Below, one piece after another: positions 28,027 to 44,156 of a stretch of 64,000 bases of DNA. Both the position numbers and the translations under genes were made by a program. Under the pieces are notes generated by a model, which saw only the letters and a program-made list of their open reading frames with translations, ran no database searches and had not been told where the DNA came from. The stretch's first letter is position 1; each line of letters begins with the position of its first letter. Source of the stretch: Serratia nematodiphila DZ0503SBS1 (GTDB lineage Bacteria; Pseudomonadota; Gammaproteobacteria; Enterobacterales; Enterobacteriaceae); assembly GCF_000738675.1 (NCBI RefSeq), contig NZ_JPUX01000002.1, forward strand, positions 434,001-498,000. The letters are read 5' to 3'.

Positions 28027-29178
28027 TTAGCGATAGACCCGCACCCCGCCCTCCACGCCCGCCGGGCTGAACAACACCTGCCACAGCTGAATGTTGCGCG
28101 AACGAAACGCGCCGGCGCAGGCGTTCAGGTAATAAGTGAACATGCGCTCGAAGCGCTCGGAATAACCGCCCGCCAATTCCGGCCACGCCCGTTTGAAATT
28201 CTCCAGCCAGGCCATCAGCGTGCGATCGTAATCGGCGCCGAAGTTGTGCCAATCCTCCATCACGAAACGCCCTTCGCTGGCCTCGGCGATATGCCGCACC
28301 GAAGGCAGGCAGCCGTTGGGGAAGATGTATTTGTCTATCCAGGCGTCGACGTTAAGGTCGGTTTGATTGGAACCGATGGTGTGCAGCAAAAACAGGCCAT
28401 CGGGCTTCAGGTTGCGCGCCGCGACGCTGAAATAGGTCTCGTAGTTTTTCGGCCCGACGTGCTCGAACATGCCGACCGACACGATGCGATCAAACTGACG
28501 ATCCAGATCGCGGTAATCCTGCAGCAAGATCTCGACGTCCAGCCCGGCGCAGCGTGCCTGCGCCAGCTTCTGCTGCTCGGCTGAAATGGTCACGCCGTGC
28601 ACCGAGACGCCGTAGTTTTGCGCCGCAAACTGCGCCAACCCGCCCCAGCCGCAGCCGATATCCAGCAGCGTCATGCCCGGTTTCAGCTGCAGTTTTTCGC
28701 AGATCATCCTGAGCTTGGCCTGCTGCGCCTGCTCCAGCGTCTGCGCTTCTTTCCAGTAGCCGCAGGAGTATTGCATGTAAGGATCGAGCATCGCCCGGAA
28801 CAGGTCGTTGCCGATGTCGTAATGCTCTTTGCCCACCTGCCAGGCGCGCTTGCGCGATTGGCGGTTGAACAGCCGGGCATAGGCGATGCGCGCGATGTCG
28901 CTCAGGCTTTTCGGCAGCCGCTCATCGACGCCGGCCTGCAGAATGCGGGTAAACAGCATGTCCAGCCGTTCGCATTCCCACCAGCCGTCCATATAGCTCT
29001 CGCCGAAGCCGAGCGAGCCTTCCTGCAAAATGCGTTTGAACAGCGCCGGGTTATGCACCCGGATATCCCAGGCGCGCGGGCCGTTGATGGCGACGCCGGC
29101 TTCGGCCAGCATCTCCTCTACAATGCGATACCAGCGGTCTTTCTTCTGGGCGAGTTCATCAACACTGAGCGAATCCAT
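28027..29178 (-). CDS. cfa: Cyclopropane-fatty-acyl-phospholipid synthase
   Basis: A 383-residue SAM-dependent enzyme that adds a methylene group to cis double bonds of membrane phospholipid acyl chains, mainly on entry to stationary phase. The SAM loop is LLDIGCGWGGLAQFA. EGSLGFGESYMDGWWEC, HYDIGNDLF and MQYSCGYW are conserved family blocks, and SVGMFEHVGPKNYETYF and YYLNACAGAFRSRNIQLWQ follow. Length equals that of E. coli Cfa. The start at 29178 follows AAGGA. It lies in a different gene context from E. coli cfa. Confidence 0.96.
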   Translation of the reverse strand: MDSLSVDELAQKKDRWYRIVEEMLAEAGVAINGPRAWDIRVHNPALFKRILQEGSLGFGESYMDGWWECERLDMLFTRILQAGVDERLPKSLSDIARIAYARLFNRQSRKRAWQVGKEHYDIGNDLFRAMLDPYMQYSCGYWKEAQTLEQAQQAKLRMICEKLQLKPGMTLLDIGCGWGGLAQFAAQNYGVSVHGVTISAEQQKLAQARCAGLDVEILLQDYRDLDRQFDRIVSVGMFEHVGPKNYETYFSVAARNLKPDGLFLLHTIGSNQTDLNVDAWIDKYIFPNGCLPSVRHIAEASEGRFVMEDWHNFGADYDRTLMAWLENFKRAWPELAGGYSERFERMFTYYLNACAGAFRSRNIQLWQVLFSPAGVEGGVRVYR

Positions 29179-29503
29179 AACAATCCTTGGCCGAAATGTC
29201 ATTTCAAAAAGCATAGTCGCAAATAAAAATGACAAATTTTTGACGGTAAACACGGGGGTGTTTTTACTCTAGCCAAGGCGAGCAACATCATGAAATGAAT
29301 AAAAATTATTGAAATCATGCCATTTAGGCATACTTATCTGCCAACTGTGCCAGACTTATTTCAATAACGTTTTTCTCCCTGTTCGGAACAGCGGTTCCGC
29401 TTATGGCGGAATCACCAACGCCCTGGATTAAGTCGCGGTATCGGTAGGCATTTTTCCGGCGCTGGCGTAATATCTGTTTACATATGTCTGACAGGAGGTT
29501 TGC
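29179..29503. other. Divergent cfa-qmcA promoter region
   Basis: 325 bases between divergent genes. The part nearest cfa is AT rich and should hold its promoter. ACAGGAGG at 29491-29498 is the qmcA ribosome site. No further feature can be supported. Confidence 0.5.
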
Positions 29504-30409
29504 ATGCTTACTTTTATTCCCATCGTGATCGTCGTCGCGCTGATTGTGGTGTTCGCCGGCGTCAAAATTGTGCCGCAGGGGTTCCAATGGACGGTAGAAC
29601 GCTTCGGCCGCTACACCAAAACGCTGATGCCGGGCCTGAACCTGGTGGTGCCGTTCATGGACCGCATCGGCCGTAAAATCAATATGATGGAGCAGGTGCT
29701 GGACATCCCTTCGCAGGAAGTGATTTCCCGCGATAACGCCAACGTCGCCATCGATGCGGTGTGCTTTATCCAGGTCGTCGACCCGGCGCGCGCCGCCTAC
29801 GAGGTCAGCAACCTCGAACAGGCGATCGTCAACCTCACCATGACCAACTTCCGCACCGTGCTCGGCTCGATGGAGCTGGACGAAATGCTGTCGCAGCGCG
29901 ACAGCATCAACAGCCGCCTGCTGCACATCGTCGATGAAGCGACCAATCCTTGGGGGGTGAAGATCACCCGTATCGAGATCCGCGACGTGCGCCCACCGGC
30001 GGAACTGATCGCCTCGATGAACGCCCAGATGAAGGCCGAGCGAACCAAGCGCGCCGACATCCTGGAGGCGGAAGGGGTGCGCCAGGCGGCCATTCTGCGC
30101 GCCGAGGGTGAGAAACAATCGCAGATCCTGAAGGCCGAGGGCGAACGCCAGTCGGCGTTCCTGCAGGCGGAAGCGCGTGAGCGCGCCGCCGAGGCCGAGG
30201 CGCGCGCCACCCAGCTGGTGTCCGACGCCATCGCCAGCGGCAACATTCAGGCGGTGAACTACTTCGTGGCGCAGAAATACACCGACGCGCTGCAGAAGAT
30301 CGGTTCCTCCAACAACAGCAAAGTGGTGATGATGCCGCTGGACGCCAGCAGCCTGCTCGGCTCGATCGGCGGCATTACCGAACTGCTGAAAGAAAGCAAA
30401 GGCAAATAA
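29504..30409 (+). CDS. qmcA: QmcA, SPFH/stomatin-like membrane protein
   Basis: A 301-residue protein with one N-terminal membrane helix (about 2-20), an SPFH/band-7 domain (about 20-180; [29 protein letters not shown]) and a long Ala/Glu/Arg-rich coiled coil (about 170-250). Such proteins form large ring assemblies in the inner membrane and help organise or protect membrane proteases. It starts an operon with the NfeD-type ybbJ, the usual SPFH-NfeD pair. Confidence 0.95.
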   Translation: MLTFIPIVIVVALIVVFAGVKIVPQGFQWTVERFGRYTKTLMPGLNLVVPFMDRIGRKINMMEQVLDIPSQEVISRDNANVAIDAVCFIQVVDPARAAYEVSNLEQAIVNLTMTNFRTVLGSMELDEMLSQRDSINSRLLHIVDEATNPWGVKITRIEIRDVRPPAELIASMNAQMKAERTKRADILEAEGVRQAAILRAEGEKQSQILKAEGERQSAFLQAEARERAAEAEARATQLVSDAIASGNIQAVNYFVAQKYTDALQKIGSSNNSKVVMMPLDASSLLGSIGGITELLKESKGK

Positions 30410-30411
30410 TC

Positions 30412-30873
30412 ATGCTCGAACTGATCGCGGCGAATCCGCTGTGGTTCTGGCTCTCCCTCGGGGGCGTGTTGCTGGCGGCGGAAATGCTCGGCGCCGGCGG
30501 CTACCTGCTGTGGAGCGGCGTGGCGGCGCTGTTGGTCGGCGCCTTGATCTGGCTGCTGCCGACGCTCACCTGGGAATGGCAAGGCGTGATCTTCGCCGTC
30601 CTGACCGTCGTCGTCGCCTACCTGTGGTGGTACTGGCTGCGTCACCGCCCGGCGGCCGTGTCCGGCGGTTCACCGGTGCTCAACCAGCGCAACCGTCAGC
30701 TGATCGGCACCCGCGCCACGCTGACGGAGGCGATGCACAACGGCATGGGGCGCATCAATATCGGCGACAGCAGCTGGCGCGCGCAGGCGGCGGAAGATCT
30801 GCCCGCCGGCACCGAAGTGGAAGTGGTGGCGGTGGAAGGGGTCACACTGGTGATCCGCGCCATCAGCCGTTAA
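30412..30873 (+). CDS. ybbJ: YbbJ, NfeD-like membrane protein
   Basis: A 153-residue protein with three or so N-terminal membrane segments (about 8-75) and a C-terminal OB-fold domain of NfeD type ([53 protein letters not shown]). It follows qmcA by 2 nt. NfeD proteins act with SPFH partners in membrane quality control. It converges on cueR, with stop codons almost touching. Confidence 0.93.
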   Translation: MLELIAANPLWFWLSLGGVLLAAEMLGAGGYLLWSGVAALLVGALIWLLPTLTWEWQGVIFAVLTVVVAYLWWYWLRHRPAAVSGGSPVLNQRNRQLIGTRATLTEAMHNGMGRINIGDSSWRAQAAEDLPAGTEVEVVAVEGVTLVIRAISR

Positions 30874-31271
30874 TTCGAACGACAGCATCCCGCCAGATTA
30901 TTGATGATGGGGCACTCGGCCCCCTCGTCGCCCGGACATTGTTCCGCCAGCGTCAACAGGCGTTGGCGCATTTCTCCCAGTTCGCTGATGTGCCTTTCGA
31001 TCTCCGCCACCTTCTGCAGCGTGCGCGCCTTCACGTCGGCGCTGTGACGGGCCGGATCGTTGAACAAGGCCACCAGCTCACGGCACTCGTCCAGGTTGAA
31101 GCCCACCTGCCGCGCCTGGCGCAGCAGCGTCAGCTCTTCAACGTGCCTGGCGGAATAATGGCGATAACCGTTATCGCTGCGGATCGGGGCGGTAATCAGC
31201 GCTTTCTCCTCGTAAAAACGAATCGTCTTGCTGGTTAACCCGGTCTTTTTCGCGACGTCGCTAATATTCAT
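30870..31271 (-). CDS. cueR: CueR, copper-responsive MerR-family regulator
   Basis: A 133-residue MerR-type activator. The N-terminal winged helix is [26 protein letters not shown], followed by a dimer helix and the C-terminal Cu(I)-binding loop with [11 protein letters not shown] (two Cys ten residues apart in the usual CueR layout) and LAGCC near the end. It senses Cu(I) and activates copA. The start at 31271 follows GGAGG; nine extra residues upstream are unlikely. In this genome it is separated from copA by the whole pig operon. Confidence 0.95.
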   Translation of the reverse strand: MNISDVAKKTGLTSKTIRFYEEKALITAPIRSDNGYRHYSARHVEELTLLRQARQVGFNLDECRELVALFNDPARHSADVKARTLQKVAEIERHISELGEMRQRLLTLAEQCPGDEGAECPIINNLAGCCRSN

Positions 31272-31606
31272 TTTTTCCTCCGGAATGCTCCTGCTCACCT
31301 CCTATCTTAAGCCGCTTTCCGCCACTCACCAAGCCTCAACGCCCTACCGTCGATAGCGATGAGAAACCGATAGCCACAGCCAAAAGATAGATACTTCACT
31401 TGCAAAGTATTCATCAAAAAACAATAGACAATCTAACCTATTAAAATTTGATCAAATTAAGATTTTTATTATATGTAAATTTTTGTGTATAAATAACACA
31501 AAATAAAACACAATTAAAACAACAAAATAAAAACACAAATTAACAAAATTGTAATAATAGACCACATAAATAAACATTTGTTTACATTTGCCATTACTGC
31601 GCCTGT

Positions 31607-31635
31607 TTGAGTTTTGGCCACCTCCAAACTAGAAA
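31607..31635 (+). promoter_or_regulatory. Candidate pigA promoter
   Basis: TTGAGT (31607-31612) and TAGAAA (31630-31635) with a 17-bp spacer each match the sigma-70 hexamers at four of six positions. Transcription would start near 31642, giving a 5' leader of about 35 nt before the pigA ATG. The weak match suits a highly regulated promoter. Confidence 0.4.
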
Positions 31636-31654
31636 TATTAGCTAATTTAATCTC
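31632..31654. promoter_or_regulatory. Candidate regulator site over the pigA start region
   Basis: ATTAGCTAAT (31637-31646) is a perfect palindrome. In reverse orientation the segment begins GAGATT and ends in AATATTTC, with TTAGCTAA inside, similar to the reported RssB-binding sequence of S. marcescens (GAGATTTTAGCTAAATTAAT-type). It overlaps the proposed -10 element and start site, where a bound repressor would block transcription. Assignment from memory of the consensus. Confidence 0.35.
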
Positions 31655-31677
31655 TCAACCCGATGGCGGAGTTCGTC

Positions 31678-32835
31678 ATGGATTTTAACTTATCAAGCGA
31701 GCAGCAGGCTCTAAGCGAATCCGCTCAGCGTTTTGCCCGCGAGGTGCTGGATCAGGATGCGCATGATCGGCTTTCACGGCAGGTATTAAGCCTGGATTTG
31801 TGGCGACAAGCCGCCGCCTATGGTTTTACCCGAGCCCCCGTGGCGAGCGCGTTCGGCGGATTGGGCATGAGCGCGCTCGATACTGCGCTGATGATTGAGG
31901 CGCTGGGTAAAGGCAGCCGCGACATCGGCATGTCCTTTTCGCTCTGCGCCCATCTGTGCGCCTGCGTGATCCCGCTTTCCCGCTTCGGTTCCGAAGCATT
32001 AAAAGCGCAGTATCTCGAAGCGTTGGCGGCCGGAAAACTGATCGCGGCGAATGCGGCGACGGAGCCGGACGCCGGTTCCGATATTTATGCCATGAAATCA
32101 ACCGCTCAACCCTGTGAAGGCGGCTACCGGCTCAACGGAAACAAAATTTTCATCACCAACGCGCCGATTGCCGACATCTTCATCGTCTATGCGAAAACCC
32201 ATCCCGAACATGGCTTTATGGGCGTGTCCGCATTTGTGCTCGAGAAAGGGATGCCAGGCTTAAACGTAGGCGCCGTCAGCCCGAAAGATTGCCTCTCCAA
32301 CTGCCCGTGGAGCGAACTGACCTTCAACGACGTCTTCATTCCAGAGTCCCAACGGCTCGGCATGCCGGGCGCCGGCGGCGCCATCTTCCACGATTCAATG
32401 ATCTGGGAAAAGGGCTGCCTGTCGGCTCTGTTTATCGGCGCAATGGAGCGCGTGTTCGACAGTGCGCTGGACTATGCCAAACAACGCCGACAATTCGGCA
32501 AAGCGATCGGCCAATTTCAGTCCGTCTCCAACCGCATCATCGAGATGAAACTGCGTCTGGAACAGTGTCGGCTAATGCTCTACCGCGCCTGTTGGAAACA
32601 CGATCGGGGCCAGGACGCCGAGATCGACATCGCCATGAGCAAACTGTTGATTTCCGAATATGCCGTGCAGTCCGCGCTGGACGCGATTCAAATCTTCGGC
32701 GGAGCCGGCATGGATCAAGAACTCGGTCTGGTGCGCCACTTGCTGAACGTGATCCCCAGCCGGATCTTCTCCGGCACCAACGAGATACAAAAAGAAATTG
32801 TCGCCCGCAAGCTGGGTCTGCGGGGAGGCGCATGA
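31678..32835 (+). CDS. pigA: PigA, L-prolyl-S-PCP dehydrogenase
   Basis: A 385-residue flavoenzyme of the acyl-CoA dehydrogenase fold. It oxidises L-proline bound to the carrier PigG by four electrons to pyrrole-2-carboxyl-S-PCP, the first pyrrole ring of prodigiosin. AATEPDAGSDIYAMKSTA is the FAD/substrate loop, and RIFSGTNEIQKEIVARKLG is the C-terminal family signature. The start at 31678 (MDFNLSSEQQ) follows GGAG by six bases; the ATG at 31663 is an unlikely alternative. First gene of the pig operon; its stop overlaps the pigB start. Confidence 0.97.
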   Translation: MDFNLSSEQQALSESAQRFAREVLDQDAHDRLSRQVLSLDLWRQAAAYGFTRAPVASAFGGLGMSALDTALMIEALGKGSRDIGMSFSLCAHLCACVIPLSRFGSEALKAQYLEALAAGKLIAANAATEPDAGSDIYAMKSTAQPCEGGYRLNGNKIFITNAPIADIFIVYAKTHPEHGFMGVSAFVLEKGMPGLNVGAVSPKDCLSNCPWSELTFNDVFIPESQRLGMPGAGGAIFHDSMIWEKGCLSALFIGAMERVFDSALDYAKQRRQFGKAIGQFQSVSNRIIEMKLRLEQCRLMLYRACWKHDRGQDAEIDIAMSKLLISEYAVQSALDAIQIFGGAGMDQELGLVRHLLNVIPSRIFSGTNEIQKEIVARKLGLRGGA

Positions 32836-34847
32836 TGATCGTTCAACGCGTTTTTGCCGTGCTCTATATGTTGGCCGGCCTGGCGAAAGCCTTCCCTCAG
32901 TTGGAAAACGTCGCCGATATTCTGCAGCAGGCGGCCGTGGCGAACCAGGGCACCTGGTACGCCGGAGCGACGGCTTGGCTGGCGGCGCAGGGTACAGCGG
33001 TTAACGCGCTGATCGGCGTGGCGCTGTTTGCCTCCGGTGCGGTCTTGATGTTCAACCCGCGTTGGACGACATTGATCATCTACTGCCAGCTGCTGATGAT
33101 GGCGGGATTTGTCACGATCCTGCACCGCGCCCAGCCGCAGGTCATATTGCTCGATGCGATTTTCGCGCTGGCGGCGCTGTACATGCTGCGGCAGCAACAC
33201 CACCGCAAACCCAAGCCGCGCACGTTCCCCACGCGCGACTTTTCCACGCCCACGCCGGCGTCAGGCGGCTCGGTAACCCCCACGCTGGACGGCGAGTATG
33301 ACGTGGTGATCATCGGCGGCGGCGTCTCCGGTTTGGCCGCGGCCAGCGAACTGACCGAACGCCGGGTTCTGGTGCTGGAAAAAAGCGCTTCCTTTGGCGG
33401 CAACGCGCGCTACCGCGCGGTGAATCGCCTGAAGTTTCCCATCGCCGGCGTCTGCTTCCAGGAGCCATTGCCGGGTTCGTTCATGTTGCAACTGCTGAAG
33501 AAAATCGGTCTGAGCGGCGCCTACAAGTCCAATGAAAAGGACACGCTGGTGTTTTTCGACACCTTCTTGCTGCTCCGATGCCTGGGTGAAGTCGTCGTTG
33601 GTTTTCTCAAACAGCCGGTCTACCTGCTGAAACCTGCCGTCTGGCGCCTGACGGGACAACTATTCCTGCATGCCTTGATCGGTAAACCTTATGTTATCGC
33701 GGCAAAACAGCTGGGCGATCCGATCTTTGCCGATCTGTACGCCTTCCTCGATACCTTCTCGCCGCGCGGCGAGCGGTACCCCAGCCTGCCCTGGACGCCG
33801 CAGAGCACCTGGAGCAAAGCGAATATGGCGCTGCTCGACACTATCCCGCTGTACACTTATCTGTTCGAACCGCACAAACTGGATCAGATCCCGGCGGATC
33901 TGCGGCCACCGAGAAAATTCGGCAAGCTGGTAGAGAATGCCGTCAGCACCACGCTGCGCGTGGAATGTCTCGATATTCGCGAAGTCTCCGCCTATGTCGG
34001 ATTGCACTTCCTGGTGGGGTATTTACGCGGCAATCTGGTCACGCTGCCGGGCGGTAACGGCAGCATCAGCGCCGGGCTGCTCGACTATCTTGAGGAGCAA
34101 AACAACGTCAGGCTGCAAAGCCGCGTACAGCTTCAAAGCATCACGCCCGGCGGCGACGAAACGGTGATCCGGTTCAGCGTCAATGGCGCGGCCAGCGAAA
34201 TCAGAGCCAAACAAGTGATCTGGGCCGCCCCCAAAACGCATTTGCCCACCTGGTTGCCCACCCTGCCCAAAGAGCAATTGGCGGCGATCCGTCAGATCCG
34301 CCATGAAGATTACTACCTGGCGAACGTGCTGTTGAAAAAACCGATCCTCGAACACTCGTTCGGCGGCTATCTGATCGAGCCGGAAAACACCCGCACACCT
34401 TACTATTGGAGCAAAGCCGGCACCTGCCTGATCGCCAATTGGATGGACAATCGCCTCAGCGCGGAAACCGGGGTATTAACCCTGCTCAAACCGACCACTC
34501 GCCCAGAGCGGCAAGGTCGCACCGCGCAGAACGAGTTCCCGGCGCTGCAGCAACAGACCTATATCGAAATCGCCAAAGTGCTGGGCAACATGGGCATTGA
34601 CGCCGACATCATTGAAGACATTCAAATCTGGTTCTGGCCCGCGGGTCTGGTGACCTCGGTCGCCGGACAACAGGCTCAGGGCGTGTTTCACCAGGCCAGC
34701 AGGCCGTTTGAGAATATTCACTTCGCCAATCAGGACAGCGTGGGCATCGGTAATATCGAAAGCGCGGTGTTAGCCGGGTTGAACGCCGCCAAAGCGGTGA
34801 GAGAACGCCTCGCAATGCCCGTTACGCCTGCGGAGGTGATGTCATGA
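32832..34847 (+). CDS. pigB: PigB, FAD-dependent dihydropyrrole oxidase
   Basis: A 671-residue protein with two parts. Residues ~1-115 contain membrane helices of a DoxX-like type. The rest is a flavin amine-oxidase fold with the FAD loop [17 protein letters not shown] (Gly at 162-167). PigB oxidises the cyclised dihydropyrrole H2MAP to 2-methyl-3-pentylpyrrole (MAP), the last step of the monopyrrole branch. The membrane part fits a membrane-associated assembly site. The start overlaps pigA by ATGA; a second in-frame ATG follows directly. Confidence 0.96.
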   Translation: MMIVQRVFAVLYMLAGLAKAFPQLENVADILQQAAVANQGTWYAGATAWLAAQGTAVNALIGVALFASGAVLMFNPRWTTLIIYCQLLMMAGFVTILHRAQPQVILLDAIFALAALYMLRQQHHRKPKPRTFPTRDFSTPTPASGGSVTPTLDGEYDVVIIGGGVSGLAAASELTERRVLVLEKSASFGGNARYRAVNRLKFPIAGVCFQEPLPGSFMLQLLKKIGLSGAYKSNEKDTLVFFDTFLLLRCLGEVVVGFLKQPVYLLKPAVWRLTGQLFLHALIGKPYVIAAKQLGDPIFADLYAFLDTFSPRGERYPSLPWTPQSTWSKANMALLDTIPLYTYLFEPHKLDQIPADLRPPRKFGKLVENAVSTTLRVECLDIREVSAYVGLHFLVGYLRGNLVTLPGGNGSISAGLLDYLEEQNNVRLQSRVQLQSITPGGDETVIRFSVNGAASEIRAKQVIWAAPKTHLPTWLPTLPKEQLAAIRQIRHEDYYLANVLLKKPILEHSFGGYLIEPENTRTPYYWSKAGTCLIANWMDNRLSAETGVLTLLKPTTRPERQGRTAQNEFPALQQQTYIEIAKVLGNMGIDADIIEDIQIWFWPAGLVTSVAGQQAQGVFHQASRPFENIHFANQDSVGIGNIESAVLAGLNAAKAVRERLAMPVTPAEVMS

Positions 34848-37510
34848 ATCCTACCCTGGTGGTTGAGCTTTCCGGCGATAAAACGCTGGAACCCCATCGC
34901 CTGGGCGGCAAAGCCCATTCGTTGAATCATTTGATTCAGGCGGGCTTGCCGGTGCCGCCGGCGTTTTGCATCACCGCGCAGGCTTACCGGCAGTTTATCG
35001 AATTCGCCGTGCCGGGAGCGCTGCTCGACACGGGCGCGCCGGGCAACGTGCGCGATATGATTTTGAGCGCCGCCATCCCCGCCCCGCTCGATCTGGCGAT
35101 CCGTCACGCCTGCAAACAGTTGGGCGACGGCGCCTCGCTCGCCGTGCGCTCTTCGGCGCTGGAAGAAGACGGCCTGACCCACTCTTTCGCCGGGCAATAC
35201 GACACTTACCTGCACGTGCGCGGGGATGACGAGGTGGTGCGCAAGGTGCAATCCTGCTGGGCGTCGCTCTGGGCGGAACGCGCCGCCCAGTATAGCCGGA
35301 CATCGGCGGCGCAGAGCGATATCGCCGTCGTCTTGCAAATCATGGTGGATGCGGACGCCGCCGGCGTCATGTTTACCCAAGATCCGCTGACAGGCGATGC
35401 CAACCACATCGTCATCGACAGCTGCTGGGGACTGGGGGAAGGCGTGGTCTCCGGACAGGTCACCACCGACAGCTTCATTTTGGATAAGGCGAGCGGCGAG
35501 ATCCGCGAGCGGCAAATTCGTCACAAACCGCACTATTGCCAACGCGATCCGCAGGGACAGGTCACGCTGCTGCAAACGCCCGAAGCCAGGCGAGACGCTC
35601 CCAGCCTAACCCCGGAACAGCTGCAACAGCTTGCCAGGCTGGCCAGGCAAACGCGGATGATTTACGGCGCGGAACTGGATATCGAATGGGCGGTGAAAGA
35701 CGATCGCGTGTGGCTCCTGCAGGCGCGGCCGATCACCACGCAGGCCAAACCGGTTCAGATGCTTTACGCCAACCCGTGGGAAAGCGATCCGACGATCAAG
35801 GAACAGGCCTTTTTCTCCCGAATGGACACCGGCGAGATCGTCACCGGCTTGATGACGCCGCTGGGGCTGTCGTTTTGCCAGTTCTACCAAAAGCATATTC
35901 ATGGCCCGGCGATCAAAACCATGGGGCTGGCGGATATCGGCGATTGGCAGATTTATATGGGGTATTTGCAAGGCTACGTCTATCTGAATATCTCCGGATC
36001 GGCCTACATGCTCCGCCAATGCCCGCCCACCCGCGACGAAATGAAGTTCACGACCCGCTACGCCACCGCCGATATCGATTTCAGCGGGTACAAAAACCCC
36101 TATGGCCCCGGCGTACAGGGATGGGCTTATCTCAAGAGCGCCTGGCATTGGCTGAAACAGCAGAGGCATAACCTGCGCAGCGCCGGCGCGACCGTCGATG
36201 CCATGATCGCCCTGCGCCAGCGCGAGACGCGCCGCTTTCTGGCGCTGGATCTGACCACCATGACGCATCAGGAGCTGAAGCGGGAACTCAGCCGCATCGA
36301 CGGTTACTTCCTCGACAGCTGCGCCGCCTATATGCCCTTCTTCCTTCAGTCGTTCGCGCTCTACGATGCGCTGGCACTGACCTGCGAACGTTACCTCAAA
36401 GGCCGAGGCAACGGATTGCAAAATCGCATCAAGGCGTCGATGAACAACCTGCGCACCATCGAAGTCACGCTGGGCATTCTCAGCCTGGTGGAGACGGTCA
36501 ATCGTCAACCGGCGTTGAAGGCCGTGTTCGAGCGACACAGCGCACAGGAACTGGTCACCGTCCTGCCCATCGATCCCGAATCGCGCGCCTTCTGGCAAAG
36601 CGACTTCAGCGCCTTCCTGTTCGAGTTCGGCGCCCGTGGCCGCCAGGAGTTCGAATTGAGTCTTCCGCGCTGGAACGACGATCCCAGCTACCTGCTGCAA
36701 GTGATGAAAATGTATCTGCAACATCCGGTGGATCTGCACACGAAACTGCGGGAAACAGAGCGGCTGCGCCATGAAGACAGCGAGACGCTGCTTAAAGCGA
36801 TGCCCTGGTTTGGCCGGATGAAGCTGAAGTTCATCACCAAACTGTATGGCGTGATGGCCGAACGCCGCGAAGCGACCCGGCCAACCTTCGTCACCGAAAC
36901 CTGGTTCTACCGCCGCATCATGTTGGAAGTGCTGCGGCGCCTGGAGGCGCAAGGCCTGGTCAAACAGGCCGATCTGCCCTATGTGGACTTCGAGCGCTTC
37001 CGCGCGTTTATGGCGGGGGAACAGTCGGCGCAGGAGGCGTTCGCCGCCGATCTGATCGAGCGCAATCGCCACCAGCATCTGCTGAACCTGCATGCGGAAG
37101 AGCCGCCGATGGCGATCGTCGGGGGGTATCAGCCCAGGATGAAAGCCCCCACGGCGGAAAACGCCGCCGGCATGCTGTCCGGCCTGGCGGCCAGCCCTGG
37201 CAAAGTGGTGGCGAAAGCGCGCGTCATCACCGATCTGCTGGCGCAGGCCGGCGAGCTGCAGCCCAACGAAATCCTGGTGGCGCGCTTTACCGACGCCAGC
37301 TGGACCCCGCTCTTCGCGCTGGCGGCGGGCATCGTCACCGATATCGGCTCCGCGCTGTCCCACAGCTGCATCGTCGCACGCGAATTCGGCATCCCCGCGG
37401 CGGTCAATCTCAAGAACGCCACCCAGCTGATCAACAGCGGCGACACCTTGATTCTCGACGGCGACAGCGGGACGGTCATTATTCAACGCGGAGAACGTGC
37501 CGATGGCTAG
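34844..37510 (+). CDS. pigC: PigC, prodigiosin-condensing enzyme
   Basis: An 888-residue enzyme that uses ATP to join MAP and MBC into prodigiosin. Its order resembles PEP synthase/PPDK: an N-terminal ATP-grasp region (about 1-330; [41 protein letters not shown]), a long middle domain specific to the family, and a C-terminal swivelling phosphohistidine domain with H840 in [21 protein letters not shown]. The known model is phosphate transfer through this His to activate the MBC aldehyde. ATGA overlap with pigB. About 170 nt of non-coding sequence follow before pigD. Confidence 0.97.
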   Translation: MNPTLVVELSGDKTLEPHRLGGKAHSLNHLIQAGLPVPPAFCITAQAYRQFIEFAVPGALLDTGAPGNVRDMILSAAIPAPLDLAIRHACKQLGDGASLAVRSSALEEDGLTHSFAGQYDTYLHVRGDDEVVRKVQSCWASLWAERAAQYSRTSAAQSDIAVVLQIMVDADAAGVMFTQDPLTGDANHIVIDSCWGLGEGVVSGQVTTDSFILDKASGEIRERQIRHKPHYCQRDPQGQVTLLQTPEARRDAPSLTPEQLQQLARLARQTRMIYGAELDIEWAVKDDRVWLLQARPITTQAKPVQMLYANPWESDPTIKEQAFFSRMDTGEIVTGLMTPLGLSFCQFYQKHIHGPAIKTMGLADIGDWQIYMGYLQGYVYLNISGSAYMLRQCPPTRDEMKFTTRYATADIDFSGYKNPYGPGVQGWAYLKSAWHWLKQQRHNLRSAGATVDAMIALRQRETRRFLALDLTTMTHQELKRELSRIDGYFLDSCAAYMPFFLQSFALYDALALTCERYLKGRGNGLQNRIKASMNNLRTIEVTLGILSLVETVNRQPALKAVFERHSAQELVTVLPIDPESRAFWQSDFSAFLFEFGARGRQEFELSLPRWNDDPSYLLQVMKMYLQHPVDLHTKLRETERLRHEDSETLLKAMPWFGRMKLKFITKLYGVMAERREATRPTFVTETWFYRRIMLEVLRRLEAQGLVKQADLPYVDFERFRAFMAGEQSAQEAFAADLIERNRHQHLLNLHAEEPPMAIVGGYQPRMKAPTAENAAGMLSGLAASPGKVVAKARVITDLLAQAGELQPNEILVARFTDASWTPLFALAAGIVTDIGSALSHSCIVAREFGIPAAVNLKNATQLINSGDTLILDGDSGTVIIQRGERADG

Positions 37511-37680
37511 TCAGCACCACATCCGGCGAAGGTAAACCATCCGCCTGAAAACAGCACAATTCAACGAAGGTGATGCGCGCGGCAACCGCCGCCTGCAGAG
37601 ACCGTCGCGGGCTTTGTCGTGCCGAATTTGCCCGCCTGGCTGAAGCCGTCACTCCATTTTGGCTGCACAAGGAACTCATC

Positions 37681-42842
<5,162 letters not shown>

Positions 42843-42852
42843 GGAGCCAGCA

Positions 42853-43869
42853 ATGCCTTTAACCAAGCAAGATGCCGTCAATCAGATGATGGGCTTTTTC
42901 CAGGCCAAGGCGCTGACCGCCGCGCTGGCGCTGAAGCTGTTCGATCAGTTGCGCGATCGGGACGCCGACGCGGCGCACATCGCCGCGCGGCTTGACTGCC
43001 CGGCGCGTTCGACCGAACAGTTGCTCATCGCGCTGCGGGCCATGGGGTATCTCGACCAACGAGACGGCCTTTATCATCTGCCCGCCGCCCACCGGGCTTT
43101 TCTGTTGAGCGACGAACCGCAGTGGCTGGGATGGCTGGGCCGCCACATCGATACCTTCCTGTATCCGCTGTGGGGCGAGCTGAAAACGGCGGTGCGAAAC
43201 GATGCCCACCAGCGCCGCACGGTATTCGGCGATGACCGCAGTTGGTTCGACATCCTGTACCAAAATCCGGACGACGTGGCGGACTTCCAGGAGTTTCTCG
43301 GTAAATTCGCCGCGCCCTTTATCGCCGGCTTTGTTCGCGATTACGACTTCTCGCAACACCGTGCGTTTTTGGACATCGGCAGCGGGATCGGCAGCCTGCC
43401 GATGGCGATCGCCGACGCTTATCCGGGGATCGCACTGGCGATCTGCGAACTGCCGCAGGCCTCGGCGTTTTTGCGCGACAAGCTGATGCTGCAAGGCTAT
43501 GGCGAACGCATTGACGTCGTGGAGGGCGATGTCATCAGCGGCGATCTGCCGATCGGCGGCTATGACCTGATCCACCTGGGATGGATGCTGCACGACTACG
43601 CCCCGGAAACCCAACTGACCATCCTGCGCAACATCTATCGGGCGATGCCGGCCGGCGGCCGCTTCATCGCTTCCGAAACGCCGCTGAACGAAGACAAATC
43701 AGGGCCGGAATTTACCGCCCTGCTGTCGCTGAACATGCTGGTCTCCACCGACGGTGGCATAGAGAGCAGCGCGCAGGAATACCTGGACAGATTCCGTCTG
43801 GCGGGGTTCAGCAACGCGCGCATCATGAAAATTGCCGGCCCACGCACCCTGATCGTCGGCGAAAAATAA
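42853..43869 (+). CDS. pigF: PigF, O-methyltransferase
   Basis: A 338-residue SAM-dependent O-methyltransferase of the plant caffeate/bacterial antibiotic type. It has an N-terminal helical dimer and winged-helix region (about 1-100), then the SAM loop FLDIGSGIGSLPMAIADAYPG and the later block DLIHLGWMLHDYAPETQLTILRNIYRAMPAGGRFIASE. It methylates the hydroxyl of HBC to give MBC in the bipyrrole branch. An AGGGAG site lies 5-10 nt upstream. Confidence 0.97.
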   Translation: MPLTKQDAVNQMMGFFQAKALTAALALKLFDQLRDRDADAAHIAARLDCPARSTEQLLIALRAMGYLDQRDGLYHLPAAHRAFLLSDEPQWLGWLGRHIDTFLYPLWGELKTAVRNDAHQRRTVFGDDRSWFDILYQNPDDVADFQEFLGKFAAPFIAGFVRDYDFSQHRAFLDIGSGIGSLPMAIADAYPGIALAICELPQASAFLRDKLMLQGYGERIDVVEGDVISGDLPIGGYDLIHLGWMLHDYAPETQLTILRNIYRAMPAGGRFIASETPLNEDKSGPEFTALLSLNMLVSTDGGIESSAQEYLDRFRLAGFSNARIMKIAGPRTLIVGEK

Positions 43870-43892
43870 CCAGTTAGCAACGGGAGCTCGCA

Positions 43893-44156
43893 ATGTTAGA
43901 AAGCAAATTGATCCAGCATATCGCCACCCAGTATCTGGATGGCGATCACGACGGCCTGAACGCTCAAACCCCGCTGTTTGAACTGAACGTCGTCGATTCC
44001 GCCTCCATTTTCGATCTGGTGGATTTTCTGCGTCAGGAGTCTCATGTCGCCATCGGCATGCATGAGATCCATCCGGCGAATTTCGCCTCGGTGCAGGCGA
44101 TGGTCGCGCTGGTGCAACGGTTGCAAGCGCAAGTCGCCGCAGGGGGTGTCGCATGA
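43893..44156 (+). CDS. pigG: PigG, peptidyl carrier protein
   Basis: An 87-residue carrier protein. The phosphopantetheine attachment Ser is S36 in NVVDSASIFDLVDFL. It carries L-proline loaded by PigI, which PigA then oxidises to the pyrrole. PigL is the likely activating transferase. A GGGAG site precedes the ATG and the gene overlaps pigH by 4 nt. Confidence 0.96.
   Translation: MLESKLIQHIATQYLDGDHDGLNAQTPLFELNVVDSASIFDLVDFLRQESHVAIGMHEIHPANFASVQAMVALVQRLQAQVAAGGVA

Larger units (their letters stand above)
31272..31677. other. Divergent cueR-pigA control region
   Basis: About 400 bases, with a very AT-rich stretch at 31390-31600 that contrasts with the flanking genes and could bind H-NS-type proteins. 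The candidate pigA promoter and a palindrome are listed separately. Confidence 0.6.

Noticed and set aside
32289..32831. Upstream extension of the pigB frame inside pigA
   Set aside because: The extension is out-of-frame coding of pigA. The ATGA junction at 32832-32835 and the known length of PigB fix the start.
35606..37486. 626-codon minus-strand open frame opposite pigC
   Set aside because: It lies fully antisense to the well-supported pigC gene. The composition (rich in His, Arg, Gln, Ala, Gly) is that of a GC-bias shadow frame and no motif is visible.
37570..37680. Upstream extension of the pigD frame
   Set aside because: No similarity to PigD in this part; a proper ribosome site precedes the ATG at 37681.
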